64,000 nucleotides of DNA from the NCBI RefSeq assembly GCF_029639405.1, contig NZ_CP121274.1, forward strand, positions 930,001-994,000, read 5' to 3'. Source of the stretch: Microbacterium proteolyticum. Its GTDB lineage: Bacteria; Actinomycetota; Actinomycetes; Actinomycetales; Microbacteriaceae. The notes under the pieces were generated by a model, which did not search any database, was not told the origin of the DNA, and saw only the letters and a list, made by a program, of their open reading frames with translations. The position numbers and the translations under genes were made by a program. Positions within the stretch are counted from its first letter, which is position 1; each line of letters starts with the position of its first letter. Shown piece after piece: positions 20,101-27,407 of this stretch.

Positions 20101-20602
20101 TGCCGAACGTCGCGACGTCGCTCCACGTCGACGCCGCGTCGTCCTGGTTCCACACCTGCACGCGCCAGGCGTACGTGGTTCCGGATGCCAGCCCCTCGCC
20201 CGCATAGGGGACGAGGATCTGCGCGTCGCCGGAGACCTTGCCGGAGTCCCACAGGAGATCGCGGCCGACCGCGAGGTCGTCGGCCGAGGGCGCCACCTGG
20301 ATCCGATAGGCCGACTGCGTCTGGTCGCGCGCGTCCGACTCGGAGTGCCAGCTGAAGCGCGGGGTCGCAGTGCCCACAGCGATCGGATCGGTCAGGTGCT
20401 CGGTCTCGAGTCCCGTGACGCTGGGCGCGGCGGCGACGGACGCGGACGACGCCGGAGCGGCCAGGGCGGGAGCCGTCTGTGCGAGCACCGTACCGGCGGC
20501 GAGCACGGCGACGGCGAGCGCGGCAGTGACGCGACGCAGCGGCCGCGAAGCGGAGGGAGAGGACGGACGAGGGGTCGACGCCAAGAGGGCGGTGTTCGTC
20601 AA
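14114..20602 (-). CDS. Giant secreted, surface-anchored alpha-L-rhamnosidase (GH78)
   Basis: 2162 residues; GH78 enzymes alone are usually 700-1100. A signal peptide spans about 20-50. The GH78 module (about 55-900) ends in the (alpha/alpha)6 catalytic barrel; Glu524 in PTREKRGW is the expected general acid, with Trp528 and Asp531 conserved. Then follow a helical linker (930-1020), beta-sandwich domains, a carbohydrate-binding-like module (about 1260-1400), a discoidin domain (1418-1570), three Ig-like domains, and an LAVTG sorting signal at 2119-2123 with a membrane helix and RRRR tail. It should cleave terminal rhamnose from polymers at the cell surface. The start is TTG with GGATCC upstream. 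The promoter carries two LacI-type sites. Confidence 0.88.
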   Translation of the reverse strand: MTNTALLASTPRPSSPSASRPLRRVTAALAVAVLAAGTVLAQTAPALAAPASSASVAAAPSVTGLETEHLTDPIAVGTATPRFSWHSESDARDQTQSAYRIQVAPSADDLAVGRDLLWDSGKVSGDAQILVPYAGEGLASGTTYAWRVQVWNQDDAASTWSDVATFGTGLLDASDWSAQWVNPAGGVGTGGSYLRGVVSLSGQPTSARLYVSGRGTYERGNDGQGICCGQDFGLNRSIYVPFLNGDRVGDAEYETQPTDSRKRSYYRTYDVASQLKAGENVLGFTIGEDSDVIAQLVVTYADGSTQTFGTDSSWTSVAGPTTRAHKYNGEQYDARLIRAGWDTPTGGGTGWQSVDVVSGDRGVLDAAPNEPMRVIREIAPQSITEYAPGQYLLDFGQNISGRTRLTTTIASGAVVTVKLGEKLSNGRIDNGAIGAQQTATVTGAGAPLVFRPSYGYAGFRYAEVTGLASAPTADTVVAEEIHNDVEKVGTFTSSEDILNRLHTADLQTQVNGLHGIPEDTPTREKRGWMADAHVAAEATMGNYDMAAFYTKWTADIRDAQRPDGRIPDIVPNELGGWENGSDPAWAVAGVLVPYYAWQDYADDGLIAANYDAMAHWVDYVGTTTTDDIVTNPTSQWGNDWLSIEQTDGRLFRTGYYYWGAQIVAGFAERLGKTDDAARYSALADRIEAAINRTFFNGVDSYGSSQFAEAFPLTLGIVPAAQHQRVVDTLVKKVQDRGGKFTGGLPGTHYIPLALEQNGRSDLVLANLRDTTKPGWGYMLDNGPGTIWEDWDGANSLNHPMFTSIDDFLYTAVAGLDQASDSTGYKDIVFAPKVTDTVANAQASRETPYGEAAISWKNTDGAVSMDVSVPFGATATVRLPGATVAGTTESGGVAAEAVGVHTIAQDGDDVVITVGSGDYSFAHDARFGDLVTARDAAAAASTAVAALSDADARAALTDRAAAAVTATGKALAAYRAGTDVDAAGALAAVRALRTGVDEAGLDAVSAPTVATPADRAIDALSQFIGERAGATLTARLSDAVVRPGGTVDLSATLSSTGSLGVDSIASRLSLPGGWTAATTADWTPAQVTAGGTSTAAYSISAPAEAEPSDQVLALEVDYVVDGVTLARRIEMPIRVDSALAVGDVVIDPSVADAGGRAFARVPLTNVRASDAIDATVSVSGLPAGWTIDGDVSVTVPPSGAIDAIVPLVAAADADSGRAVVTVSDGAGVSVQKDVLLLVRGSASCGLDPTGAACLPSTTKLISSFESGTEGWVAGENSSSVASVGSFPNGPGRASSGAKALEVTPDGSPQRGAWRSTSVTLDTPVSTDGAHSLVLDLDSYGGAGSTYVGRVVVTGATKTASVEQAVTPDQWNRLVVPLAALEGEDVTGVTVSFRADGAQAWGGKFQIDAVGLDSSSPSAPNLAQGKSVSAGTWLDGWGWGRSMLTDGALTSTSSAHGYTSDPARASANTTEWVSVDLGSVQPVTRIVLYPRTAAGSEPTAVTGRNFPRDFQLEVSADGSTWTTVGTFTGQTADDGKPRTYRADAGTTGRYVRVWVTTLGQGAPDEGGDANGGHRLQLAEMQVFGVDTDARIEQQPQSARVDAGADVDFRVGVSGDPSPTVVWEQRTDAGWQDVVGGAGTTLRLRGVTADEDGAVFRARVSNGQAQPVYSDEVTLSVSSAKVSITAQPSDVLRTGGDTSAVAFEVGTAGSSVRVQWQRAGAATGWTTVSGATANRLELPFAQVADGDRFRAVVSDPFGDYVVSDEAAFQLLVEPTVSGLPADVAVRPGATVTLTAVVAGSPQPTLQWLTRSGAEGEWMPVDGATAAELSFTAAAGQDGSQWALRATNAAGEVTSDPVSLRVEETVGDETAPLVWDTISGAGDDGWLRSGASVTLEASDDDSGVAAIEYRLGDGDWTAYTAPVALPDGTTAFSYRATDRAGNVAETVVRNVRVDGASPRLSGWLGSDGRVVAVASDGGSGVRVLQYSADGSTWGDSLAAAPADLGEGAQVRAVDRAGNVSDAVRLTAGAAPAPVQVAAGVELVIEANGFAAGSQVAVELHSVPTLLTTATTDANGILSVRVKVPASVEAGSHTIVLVPVAQSGNGSTSGGESQGTVSIPVDVLAVTGADGRGTPWLVGGAAGLTLLGLALFVIARRRRPVDTSDLD

Positions 20603-20676
20603 GACGGATCCAATCGTCGGTGATTGCGGTCCAGCGGGCTCAGCGGCGAGCTCGCATCGAGGGGGAGAAACGACTT

Positions 20677-20688
20677 TGAATCGTTTCA
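20677..20688. promoter_or_regulatory. LacI-type operator in the GH78 promoter
   Basis: TGAATCGTTTCA is a near-perfect 12-bp palindrome with a central CG, the layout of LacI-family operators. It also forms the right half of a wider inverted repeat GAAACGA-N7-TCGTTTC at 20667-20687. It lies about 75 bp upstream of the TTG start. Confidence 0.55.
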
Positions 20689-20689
20689 G

Positions 20690-20703
20690 TGTTCACGTCA
20701 ACA
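20690..20703. promoter_or_regulatory. Second LacI-type operator, shared with the GH43 gene
   Basis: TGTTCACGTCAACA is a 14-bp palindrome with one mismatch and a central CG. It overlaps a -35-like TTGACG on the minus strand. A perfect version, TGTTGACGTCAACA, lies upstream of the GH43 gene at 51938-51951, so one regulator may control both enzymes. Confidence 0.6.
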
Positions 20704-20739
20704 TATCATCCCGCTGAGAGGATGCGAAGACCTCCCTCA

Positions 20740-20781
20740 AAGAAGTCGCCCTCCCGCGATCGCGAGGAGGGGCGACTTCTT
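20740..20781 (-). terminator. Terminator after the GH39-like gene
   Basis: A long hairpin: AAGAAGTCGCCC pairs with GGGCGACTTCTT, and the stem continues with CTCC/GGAG around a GCGATCGC centre. It lies 15 bp past the GH39 stop and isolates the giant GH78 gene, which has its own promoter. Confidence 0.8.
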
Positions 20782-20796
20782 CAAGCGACTATCCGG

Positions 20797-23172
20797 TCAC
20801 TGCTTCACCAGCACCCCGCCGTCGACCCACGCCGTCGCGGAACCGCTGTTCTTGTAGAAGTACAGCAGCGCGGAGGTCGCCGACGCGCCGGTGGTGAAGG
20901 TCACCGACGCCTGCTTCCAGTGCGAACTCGTCACCGGCGTCGAGATCTCGGTGCCACCGAAGTTCTTCGCCCCGAGGTACACCGGCTCACCGGCCGACGA
21001 CTTCGCGAAGCCGGTGAAGGTGTACGTGGTGTTCGGGGTGAGGCCCGAGACCACCTGGTACACGCCCTTGCCCGCGCCGGTGAACGTCGCCGCATAGCGC
21101 CCGTCGTACGGGTTGGTGGCGACGACGGATGCCGCCCCCTCGACGGACCACGAGGTGAGGTCGCCGCTCTCGAATCCCGGGTTCAGGATGCCGGCATTGG
21201 TCAGCTCGAGCTCTGCGAGCTGCAGGCGGTACACCTGCGACGCCCCTTCTGTGATCGGCTGGCCCTGTTTCGTCGCGGTCAGACGCACGTAGCGGTAGGA
21301 CGCCTTCCCGGTGGAGAACACCTGCGGACCCGCCGCCTTCTGGCCCGTCTTGTACCCCGTCTTGCTCACGAGCGAGGTCCAGGTGGTTCCGTCGTTCGAC
21401 CCCGCAAGCACGAAGTCGACCGGGAACCCGGCACCGTCGGCATCCTGGTCGTCCCGCGGCCACAGGGTGGCAGTGTCGAACGACTTCGCGCTGCCGAGAT
21501 CGAGCTGCACCCACTGCGTGGCGGAGGCCGTCGCTGTCGCATCCGAGGTGAAGCCCTGCGAGATGCCGCCGGTGTCGGACGAGTCGTACGTGTGGCGACG
21601 GCCGTCGACCAGCTTCGCCCCGCCCCAGCCGCCACCGGTGTAGCTCGAGGAGCTGGTCACCGTGCTTGCGCGCGCCACGTTCGTCGCCGATGCGGGAGTG
21701 GTCACGGCCACGGCGCCCGTGGACTGCGTGGACGGGGCCAGGACGAACAGCGACACGGACTTCGCGGGCAGGCTCACCTGCGACGACCATGTCGATGCCG
21801 GTGCCGCCACGTTCACGCCGGAGGGACGCAGCAGCTCGTTGGGACCGGTCGTGCGGTTGCGCGTCCCCGCGGACCAGTCGGCGTAGTAGTTCCCGGACGT
21901 GGCGTCGACGTCGTACCGGGTGACCGAGAAGTTGGACGACCCGAACGGCAGAGAACTCGCCGAGAGCGAGACCGTGGAGGCATCCGTGCCGTCGTTCCAG
22001 GCGAGGAACGCCGTGGTCTTGCTCCCGGTGTCACCGGTGGCGATCGCCCCGACGGAGCGATCGGTCGGGGCACCAGACGTCGTCGAGGTCAGCACCGTCG
22101 AGGGCATCAGGTCGAACATCTCGAAGACGTTTCCGACAGCCTTGCGGTGTCCCTCCACGGTGAGCAGGCCCAGGTCGGTGGAGAAGTCCGCCGTCGGGTT
22201 CCATCCCTCGACGGGGCTGAAGAAGAACACCCCGTTCAGCGTCGGCTGGAGCAGCGCCGAGGTCAGACGCCGCGCCGCATACGAGGCGAGGACGTTCGTG
22301 TCGGCGTCACCACCCGGAGTGGAACCGAAAGCAGCCGTGGTGTGCCACTCGGTGACGTACTGCTTCTTCGCCGGAATGTTCCGCGACGACAGCATGCCCG
22401 CCACGGTCGCCGACTTCGAGAAGTCGTTGCCGCCGTAGTCATGCCAGCTGACGAAGTCGAACGGTACCGTCGGGTGCGCGGCGATGTAGTCCAGGAACGT
22501 CCCCATGATGGGCGCCTGGATGTTGTAGACCGCGGGCCCGCCGATCTGCGCGGTCGAATCGGCGCTCTTGACGGCGCTCGCCGACGCCGCGTACAGGTCG
22601 TTGAACGCCGAAGTGCCCGACTTCCAGAAGTCGAAGTCGGGCTCGTTCCACACCTCCCAGTTCAGGCCGGTGTGTCCGAGGTCGGCGTAGTGCTTCACGG
22701 TCGTCGAGACGACCGTGGACCAGTCGGTGAGGCTGGAGGGCGCGGTGAACTTGTCCTTCGCCAAGGCCCCGGGCATGTAGCTCAAGGTGAACCACGGCAC
22801 CATGCCCTGATCGAAGAGCGGAAGGACGACCGAGTCGAGTTTGGTGAAGTCGAAGGTGAGCGCCCCGGACGCGTTCCGCGAGACGAGCCCGTAGAAGTCG
22901 TCGTCGAAGATGTGGTCGATGCGGACCGAGCGAACGCCGGTGGAGTTCACCTCACCCAGCGTCTCGGGCAGGAGGTGGAGGTTCTTCGTCACGGCATAAC
23001 CGCCCTGCGAACCGTTGAGCAGCCGGCTGTCGTCGAGCTGGAGCCCCGAATCCGTGCCGTAAGTCGCGCTGAACGTCACCGAGCTGGCGGCGACCGCGGG
23101 AGGCGCCGACGCCCCCGCTAGCAGAAGGGCGCCGATCATGGCACCGACGGTCGCGTTTCTCTTGATGGACAC
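20797..23172 (-). CDS. Secreted GH39-like glycosidase with discoidin and carbohydrate-binding domains
   Basis: A 791-residue exported enzyme. The signal peptide (1-28, ending APPAVAA) is followed by a TIM-barrel of GH39 type: Glu177 in WEVWNEPD is the expected acid/base and Glu275 in YVTEWHTT the nucleophile. A beta-sandwich follows, then a discoidin-like domain (about 495-640), then a carbohydrate-binding module (about 650-791). GH39 includes beta-xylosidases and enzymes on rhamnose-linked or arabinose-linked sugars; the exact substrate is not clear. GTG start with AGGAG upstream. It is last in the transporter operon. A fragment of its 3' end is duplicated at 34277. Confidence 0.85.
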   Translation of the reverse strand: MSIKRNATVGAMIGALLLAGASAPPAVAASSVTFSATYGTDSGLQLDDSRLLNGSQGGYAVTKNLHLLPETLGEVNSTGVRSVRIDHIFDDDFYGLVSRNASGALTFDFTKLDSVVLPLFDQGMVPWFTLSYMPGALAKDKFTAPSSLTDWSTVVSTTVKHYADLGHTGLNWEVWNEPDFDFWKSGTSAFNDLYAASASAVKSADSTAQIGGPAVYNIQAPIMGTFLDYIAAHPTVPFDFVSWHDYGGNDFSKSATVAGMLSSRNIPAKKQYVTEWHTTAAFGSTPGGDADTNVLASYAARRLTSALLQPTLNGVFFFSPVEGWNPTADFSTDLGLLTVEGHRKAVGNVFEMFDLMPSTVLTSTTSGAPTDRSVGAIATGDTGSKTTAFLAWNDGTDASTVSLSASSLPFGSSNFSVTRYDVDATSGNYYADWSAGTRNRTTGPNELLRPSGVNVAAPASTWSSQVSLPAKSVSLFVLAPSTQSTGAVAVTTPASATNVARASTVTSSSSYTGGGWGGAKLVDGRRHTYDSSDTGGISQGFTSDATATASATQWVQLDLGSAKSFDTATLWPRDDQDADGAGFPVDFVLAGSNDGTTWTSLVSKTGYKTGQKAAGPQVFSTGKASYRYVRLTATKQGQPITEGASQVYRLQLAELELTNAGILNPGFESGDLTSWSVEGAASVVATNPYDGRYAATFTGAGKGVYQVVSGLTPNTTYTFTGFAKSSAGEPVYLGAKNFGGTEISTPVTSSHWKQASVTFTTGASATSALLYFYKNSGSATAWVDGGVLVKQ

Positions 23173-23260
23173 TTCTCTCCTCTTCTTTGAAGAATCCGAC
23201 GGCGCACCCGCCGTCGGCGAATGGCAGGCCGACCGCCGTCACGGTCGGCCTGCCGGTCGA

Positions 23261-25513
23261 TCACACGGAAACGGCTGTCGCCACCTCCGCGGAGAATTGG
23301 TGGACGCCGGGGCCCACTTCTTCGTCCACGTCGCCCAGTCGGATCTCGGCGACGACACCCTCGGGGATGGTGGCTTCGACCTGCACCCGCGAGCCGTCTC
23401 GGCGCCACGACACCGCGATGGCTCCGTGGCGGCTGTCGAATGACGTCTGCGCGTGATCGACACCGTCGATCGGCCGAGGGGCGATCCGCACTCGCGAGTA
23501 CCCCGGCTCGAGGGGGGTGAGCCCGCCGAGCTCGCGGTGCATCCAGTCCGCGACAGCGCCCAGCGCGTAGTGGTTGAACGAGGTCATCTCGCCCGGGTTG
23601 ATGGTGCCGTCGGGCAGCATCGAATCCCAGCGCTCCCAGATCGTCGTCGCGCCCATGGTCACCGGGTAGAGCCACGAGGGGCACTCCCGCTGGAGAAGGA
23701 GGCGACCAGCGACGTCGAGGTGTCCCGTGCCGCTCAGGGCGTCCAGGATGTAGGGCGTCCCGGCGAAGCCGGTCGAGATGCGGTACCCGGATGCCACGAC
23801 CAGCTCGGCGAGGTTCGCGCCGGCCCAGACCCGGTCGTCGTCGTCGAGCAGACCGAAGGCGATCGCGAGCGCGTACGACGTCTCGCAGTGGTTGCGGAGG
23901 CGCCGCGCACCCGCGTCGACGTACGCGCCACGGAAGGCCTCCCGCGTGCGGGAGCGCAGCTGCTCGAGTTCGTCGAGCACGTCGTCCCGGCCGAGGACGC
24001 GCGCGATGCGTGCGGTCAGATCCGCCGACCGGTACAGGCACGCCGTGGCGACCAGACTGCGATCGGCCTTGGCATCCGCCGGATCGTGCGGCGGCGCGTC
24101 GGGGTCGAGCCAGTCGCCGAACTGGAACCCCTGGTCCCACAGCCCGGACGGCGAGACGAGCGATTCGACGTGCCGGAGGTGCGAGAGCATCGCGCCGAAG
24201 TTCTCGGCGAGCACGCGGTCGTTCCCTGATGCCATCCACACCGCCCAGGGAACCCACACGAGGGCGTCGCTCCAGACGGCCGTGGAGTCGACAGGCGTGA
24301 TGTCCTCCGGCACCCCGACGTACTTCAGGACATCGGGCACCACGTACGGCACCACACCGCCCTGGTGCTCCTGCTCGACGACGACGTCGCGCAGCCAATC
24401 GCGGAGGAAGTCCTCGACGTCGAAGAGGTAAGCGCTCGTGGCCGCGAAGACGGCGATGTCGCCGGTCCAGCCCAGGCGCTCGTCGCGCTGCGGGCAGTCC
24501 GTGGGCAGGTCGACGAAGTTACCCAGCGTGCTGTTCACGACGTTCTGGTGCAGGCGGTCCAGCAGCGGTTCCGAGCTCGAGAACGTCCCGGTGCGACGCA
24601 GACGCGACCCGATCCGCACGGCTTCGAGTCCGCCTCGGCGGACGGCCTCCAGGCCGCCCGGCCACCCGTCGACCTCGATGTATCGGAATCCGTGGAAGGT
24701 GAACCGCGGCTCGAACACGTCGTCGTCACCGGACAGGATGAACCGGTCGGTGGCGCGAGCCGAGCGCAGGGGCCGGACGCCGATCTCGCCGTTCTCCAGG
24801 ACCTCGGCGTGACGCAGCGTCACGACGGCGCCCGACCCACCCGACACCTTCGCCCGCGCCCAGCCGACGATGTTCTCTCCGAAGTCGACGATGACCGTGC
24901 CCGAGGGCGACGCCCAGGCATCACGCACCGGGAGCGTCTCCAGCGGGACGACCGGAGGACCGACATACGCCTCGAAGCGCTCGTTCGGCTCCTTGAGGAC
25001 GCGCACAGCGGACTCGCTCGGCGTCTGTCCGCGTCTGCGGGCGTCGATGGTCTGCCCGTGGTAGATGTCGTCGTGCACCGTATCGCTGACACGAGCCAGC
25101 CAGGTCTCGTCCGTGCCCCACAGCTGGACGTGGCCGTCCTCGAATTCGATCCGAACCTCGGCGATGGCAGCCAGGGCGTCACCGTAGACGGCCGTGGCGC
25201 CCATCCAGGTCAGGTTTCCCCGGTACCAGCCGTTGCCGAGCGTGAGTTCGAGGGTGGACTCCTGCTCGACGAGCGAGGTCACGTCGGACTCGGCGACGCG
25301 CACCCGCCACTCGTAGCTCGACCAGCCAGGGGTCAGCAGATCCTCGGATACCCGTGACCCGTTCATGACGGCATCCACGATTCCGAGCGCCGAGTAGCGC
25401 AGTGTCGCCCGGACCGGTTCACCGTGTCCCCCGTCGAGGGTGAGTCGCCCCGTCAGCGTCGGGGCCCCATCGAAGGGAGTACGTGGAGCGATGAGATGCG
25501 AGATCGTGAACAT
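23261..25513 (-). CDS. Cytoplasmic alpha-L-rhamnosidase (GH78)
   Basis: A 750-residue GH78 enzyme without a signal peptide, so intracellular. The catalytic motif DCPQRDERLGWTGD starts at Asp339, with Glu345 the likely general acid. Other family landmarks are VDFGENIVGWAR and NHYALGAVADWM. It would release rhamnose from short oligosaccharides imported by the adjacent ABC transporter. It starts 4 bp from the permease stop, so the genes are co-transcribed. The split between a large secreted GH78 and a compact internal one suggests stepwise breakdown. Confidence 0.92.
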   Translation of the reverse strand: MFTISHLIAPRTPFDGAPTLTGRLTLDGGHGEPVRATLRYSALGIVDAVMNGSRVSEDLLTPGWSSYEWRVRVAESDVTSLVEQESTLELTLGNGWYRGNLTWMGATAVYGDALAAIAEVRIEFEDGHVQLWGTDETWLARVSDTVHDDIYHGQTIDARRRGQTPSESAVRVLKEPNERFEAYVGPPVVPLETLPVRDAWASPSGTVIVDFGENIVGWARAKVSGGSGAVVTLRHAEVLENGEIGVRPLRSARATDRFILSGDDDVFEPRFTFHGFRYIEVDGWPGGLEAVRRGGLEAVRIGSRLRRTGTFSSSEPLLDRLHQNVVNSTLGNFVDLPTDCPQRDERLGWTGDIAVFAATSAYLFDVEDFLRDWLRDVVVEQEHQGGVVPYVVPDVLKYVGVPEDITPVDSTAVWSDALVWVPWAVWMASGNDRVLAENFGAMLSHLRHVESLVSPSGLWDQGFQFGDWLDPDAPPHDPADAKADRSLVATACLYRSADLTARIARVLGRDDVLDELEQLRSRTREAFRGAYVDAGARRLRNHCETSYALAIAFGLLDDDDRVWAGANLAELVVASGYRISTGFAGTPYILDALSGTGHLDVAGRLLLQRECPSWLYPVTMGATTIWERWDSMLPDGTINPGEMTSFNHYALGAVADWMHRELGGLTPLEPGYSRVRIAPRPIDGVDHAQTSFDSRHGAIAVSWRRDGSRVQVEATIPEGVVAEIRLGDVDEEVGPGVHQFSAEVATAVSV

Positions 25514-25516
25514 GGG

Positions 25517-26356
25517 TCAGCCCTTGATCGCTCCGCTGGTCATGCCCGCCACGATCTGGCGGTTGAAGAAGACGTACATGACGAGCGGGGGGATGGTGAT
25601 GAGGAGGATGTCGGCGAAGAGCAGGTTGAACTGGCCCGCGCTGGTGGAGCTGGAGGCGTACGCGTAGAGCGTCAGCTGCACGGTGGCGTTCGCGTCTCCG
25701 GGGAGAAAGTAGAGCGGGTTGGCGAAGTCGTTGAACACCGCCACGGACTGCACCACGATGACCGTGACGATGACGGGCTTCAGCAGCGGAAGCACGATGC
25801 GGAAGAACAGCCGGATCGGACCCGCGCCGTCGATCAGGGCCGCCTCATCGAGTTCGCGCGGGATTGTGGCGACGAACGCGCGGAACAGCAGGATGCAGAA
25901 CGACAGACCGAACGTGGCCTCGATGAGGATGAGTCCGCCCAGCGTCTTGAACATCCCGAGTCCTTGGAGCACCCAGATGGTCGGCACGACGGCGGGCGGC
26001 ACGATGAGGCCGGCGAGCACGAAGAAGTTGATGAGCGGGTTCCACCGGGACTTCTTCCGCTGCAGCACATAACCGACCATGGCGGCGAGGATCACCATGA
26101 TGATCACGCTCGCGACCGTGAGCACGATGCTGTTGACGAAGGCACGGACCAGGATGCCGTTGCGATCGGCCAGCACCGCGGCGACGTTGTCCCACAGCTG
26201 CCACTCGGTGGGCCAGGTGAAGGCCAGAGCTGACGCCTCGGGCGCCGTTTTGGCGGCTGTGACCAGGATGAAGGCGAAGGGGACGAGGAAGACGACGACC
26301 GAGACCAGGATGGCGATCGACCCGACGGTCCAGCGTCGGACGGCGAGGCGGCTCAT
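25517..26356 (-). CDS. Sugar ABC transporter permease, MalG type
   Basis: A 279-residue CUT1 permease with six helices and the EAA loop (ELDEAALIDGAGPIRLFFRIVLP). ATG at 26356 overlaps the MalF-type gene by 4 bp; longer upstream readings run through that gene. It forms the membrane channel with its neighbour and ends 3 bp before the GH78 gene. Confidence 0.93.
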   Translation of the reverse strand: MSRLAVRRWTVGSIAILVSVVVFLVPFAFILVTAAKTAPEASALAFTWPTEWQLWDNVAAVLADRNGILVRAFVNSIVLTVASVIIMVILAAMVGYVLQRKKSRWNPLINFFVLAGLIVPPAVVPTIWVLQGLGMFKTLGGLILIEATFGLSFCILLFRAFVATIPRELDEAALIDGAGPIRLFFRIVLPLLKPVIVTVIVVQSVAVFNDFANPLYFLPGDANATVQLTLYAYASSSTSAGQFNLLFADILLITIPPLVMYVFFNRQIVAGMTSGAIKG

Positions 26357-27294
26357 GAGTCCACGCTCCTCTTGTTGATGAAGATCGAGAGGGGGATCAT
26401 CACGGCGGTCACGACGACGAACAGCACGACGTTCCCCGCGGTCGACAGACCGTAGAAGCCGGCCTGGTACTGCTTGTAGATCACCGAGGCGATGACGTCC
26501 GAGCTGAATCCCGGCCCGCCCTTGGTCATGGCCCAGATCAGGTCGAACGAGCGCAGACCGCCGATCAACGACAGGATGATGACCGTTCCGGTCGCCGGCC
26601 ACGACAGCGGGAAAGTGATGTTGCGGAACACCTTCCATGCGCTCGCGCCGTCCACGCGCGCGGCCTCGAAGTACTCCTGCGGGATGGCGACGATGCCGGC
26701 GATGTAGATCAGCGTCGCGATTCCGAGGCCCTTCCAGACATCGACGAAGGCGACGCTGATGAGGGCCAGGTTCGGGTCGGTCAGCCACCCCGGACCCTGG
26801 ATGCCGAACACCGACAGGGCTCCGTTGACCAGACCGTCGAAGGGGTCGAGCAAGACCTTGAAGGTCAAGCCGACGCCGATGGTCGAGACGAGGACGGGGA
26901 AGAACGTGACCGCGCGCAGGTACCCCCGGCCGATGATCTCCGAGGTCAGCAGCACGGCGAGCCCGAGGCCGAGGATCACCTTGGCGCCGCTGGTGACGAC
27001 CGCGTAGATCACGGTGTTGGTCACCGCCTGCGAGAGCTGCGGGTCCGAGAAGAACTGCACGAAGTTGTCGAGCCCGATGAAGTGAACGTCGAACAGCGAC
27101 CACCGCGTCAGGCTGAAGTAGAACGACGCGAAAGTCGGCACCGCGAAAAGCACGACGTACAGCGCCGCCGCCGGGATGTAGAACCACGACGGGTACATGC
27201 TGCGCATCTTCCGGCCGGCCGGCGGCACGGGGCGGCGGATCCGTCGCCGGTCGCGTGCCTGCGGCGGCACCACGGTGGCGTACGTGTGGGTCAT
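26353..27294 (-). CDS. Sugar ABC transporter permease, MalF type
   Basis: A 313-residue CUT1 permease: about 30 basic cytoplasmic residues, then six helices, with the EAA loop EYFEAARVDGASAWKVFRNITFPL. Pairs with the following permease (ATGA overlap). It is separated from the binding-protein gene by a stable hairpin, which probably keeps permease levels below that of the binding protein. Confidence 0.93.
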   Translation of the reverse strand: MTHTYATVVPPQARDRRRIRRPVPPAGRKMRSMYPSWFYIPAAALYVVLFAVPTFASFYFSLTRWSLFDVHFIGLDNFVQFFSDPQLSQAVTNTVIYAVVTSGAKVILGLGLAVLLTSEIIGRGYLRAVTFFPVLVSTIGVGLTFKVLLDPFDGLVNGALSVFGIQGPGWLTDPNLALISVAFVDVWKGLGIATLIYIAGIVAIPQEYFEAARVDGASAWKVFRNITFPLSWPATGTVIILSLIGGLRSFDLIWAMTKGGPGFSSDVIASVIYKQYQAGFYGLSTAGNVVLFVVVTAVMIPLSIFINKRSVDS

Positions 27295-27319
27295 GGGTCA
27301 GTCCTTCGTCGGAGCGGAG

Positions 27320-27350
27320 GCGGGGCCGGAGCGGGAAGCTCCGGCCCCGC
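27320..27350 (-). terminator. Intercistronic hairpin between binding protein and permease genes
   Basis: A perfect 13-bp stem (GCGGGGCCGGAGC) with a GGGAA loop, inside the ABC operon. Stems at this place usually act as partial terminators or protect the upstream mRNA, raising the level of the binding protein. Confidence 0.7.
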
Positions 27351-27407
27351 GGTGTGCGGGCGAGAGGGATCGCCGGGCACGGGAGCGCCGGTGTCAGCGC
27401 GCGGTCG

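Noticed and set aside
14096..20623. A 2175-codon open frame on the plus strand opposite the GH78 gene
   Set aside because: It mirrors the GH78 gene codon for codon, is composed mostly of Arg, Gly, Val and His, and has no domain. It is an artefact of high GC.
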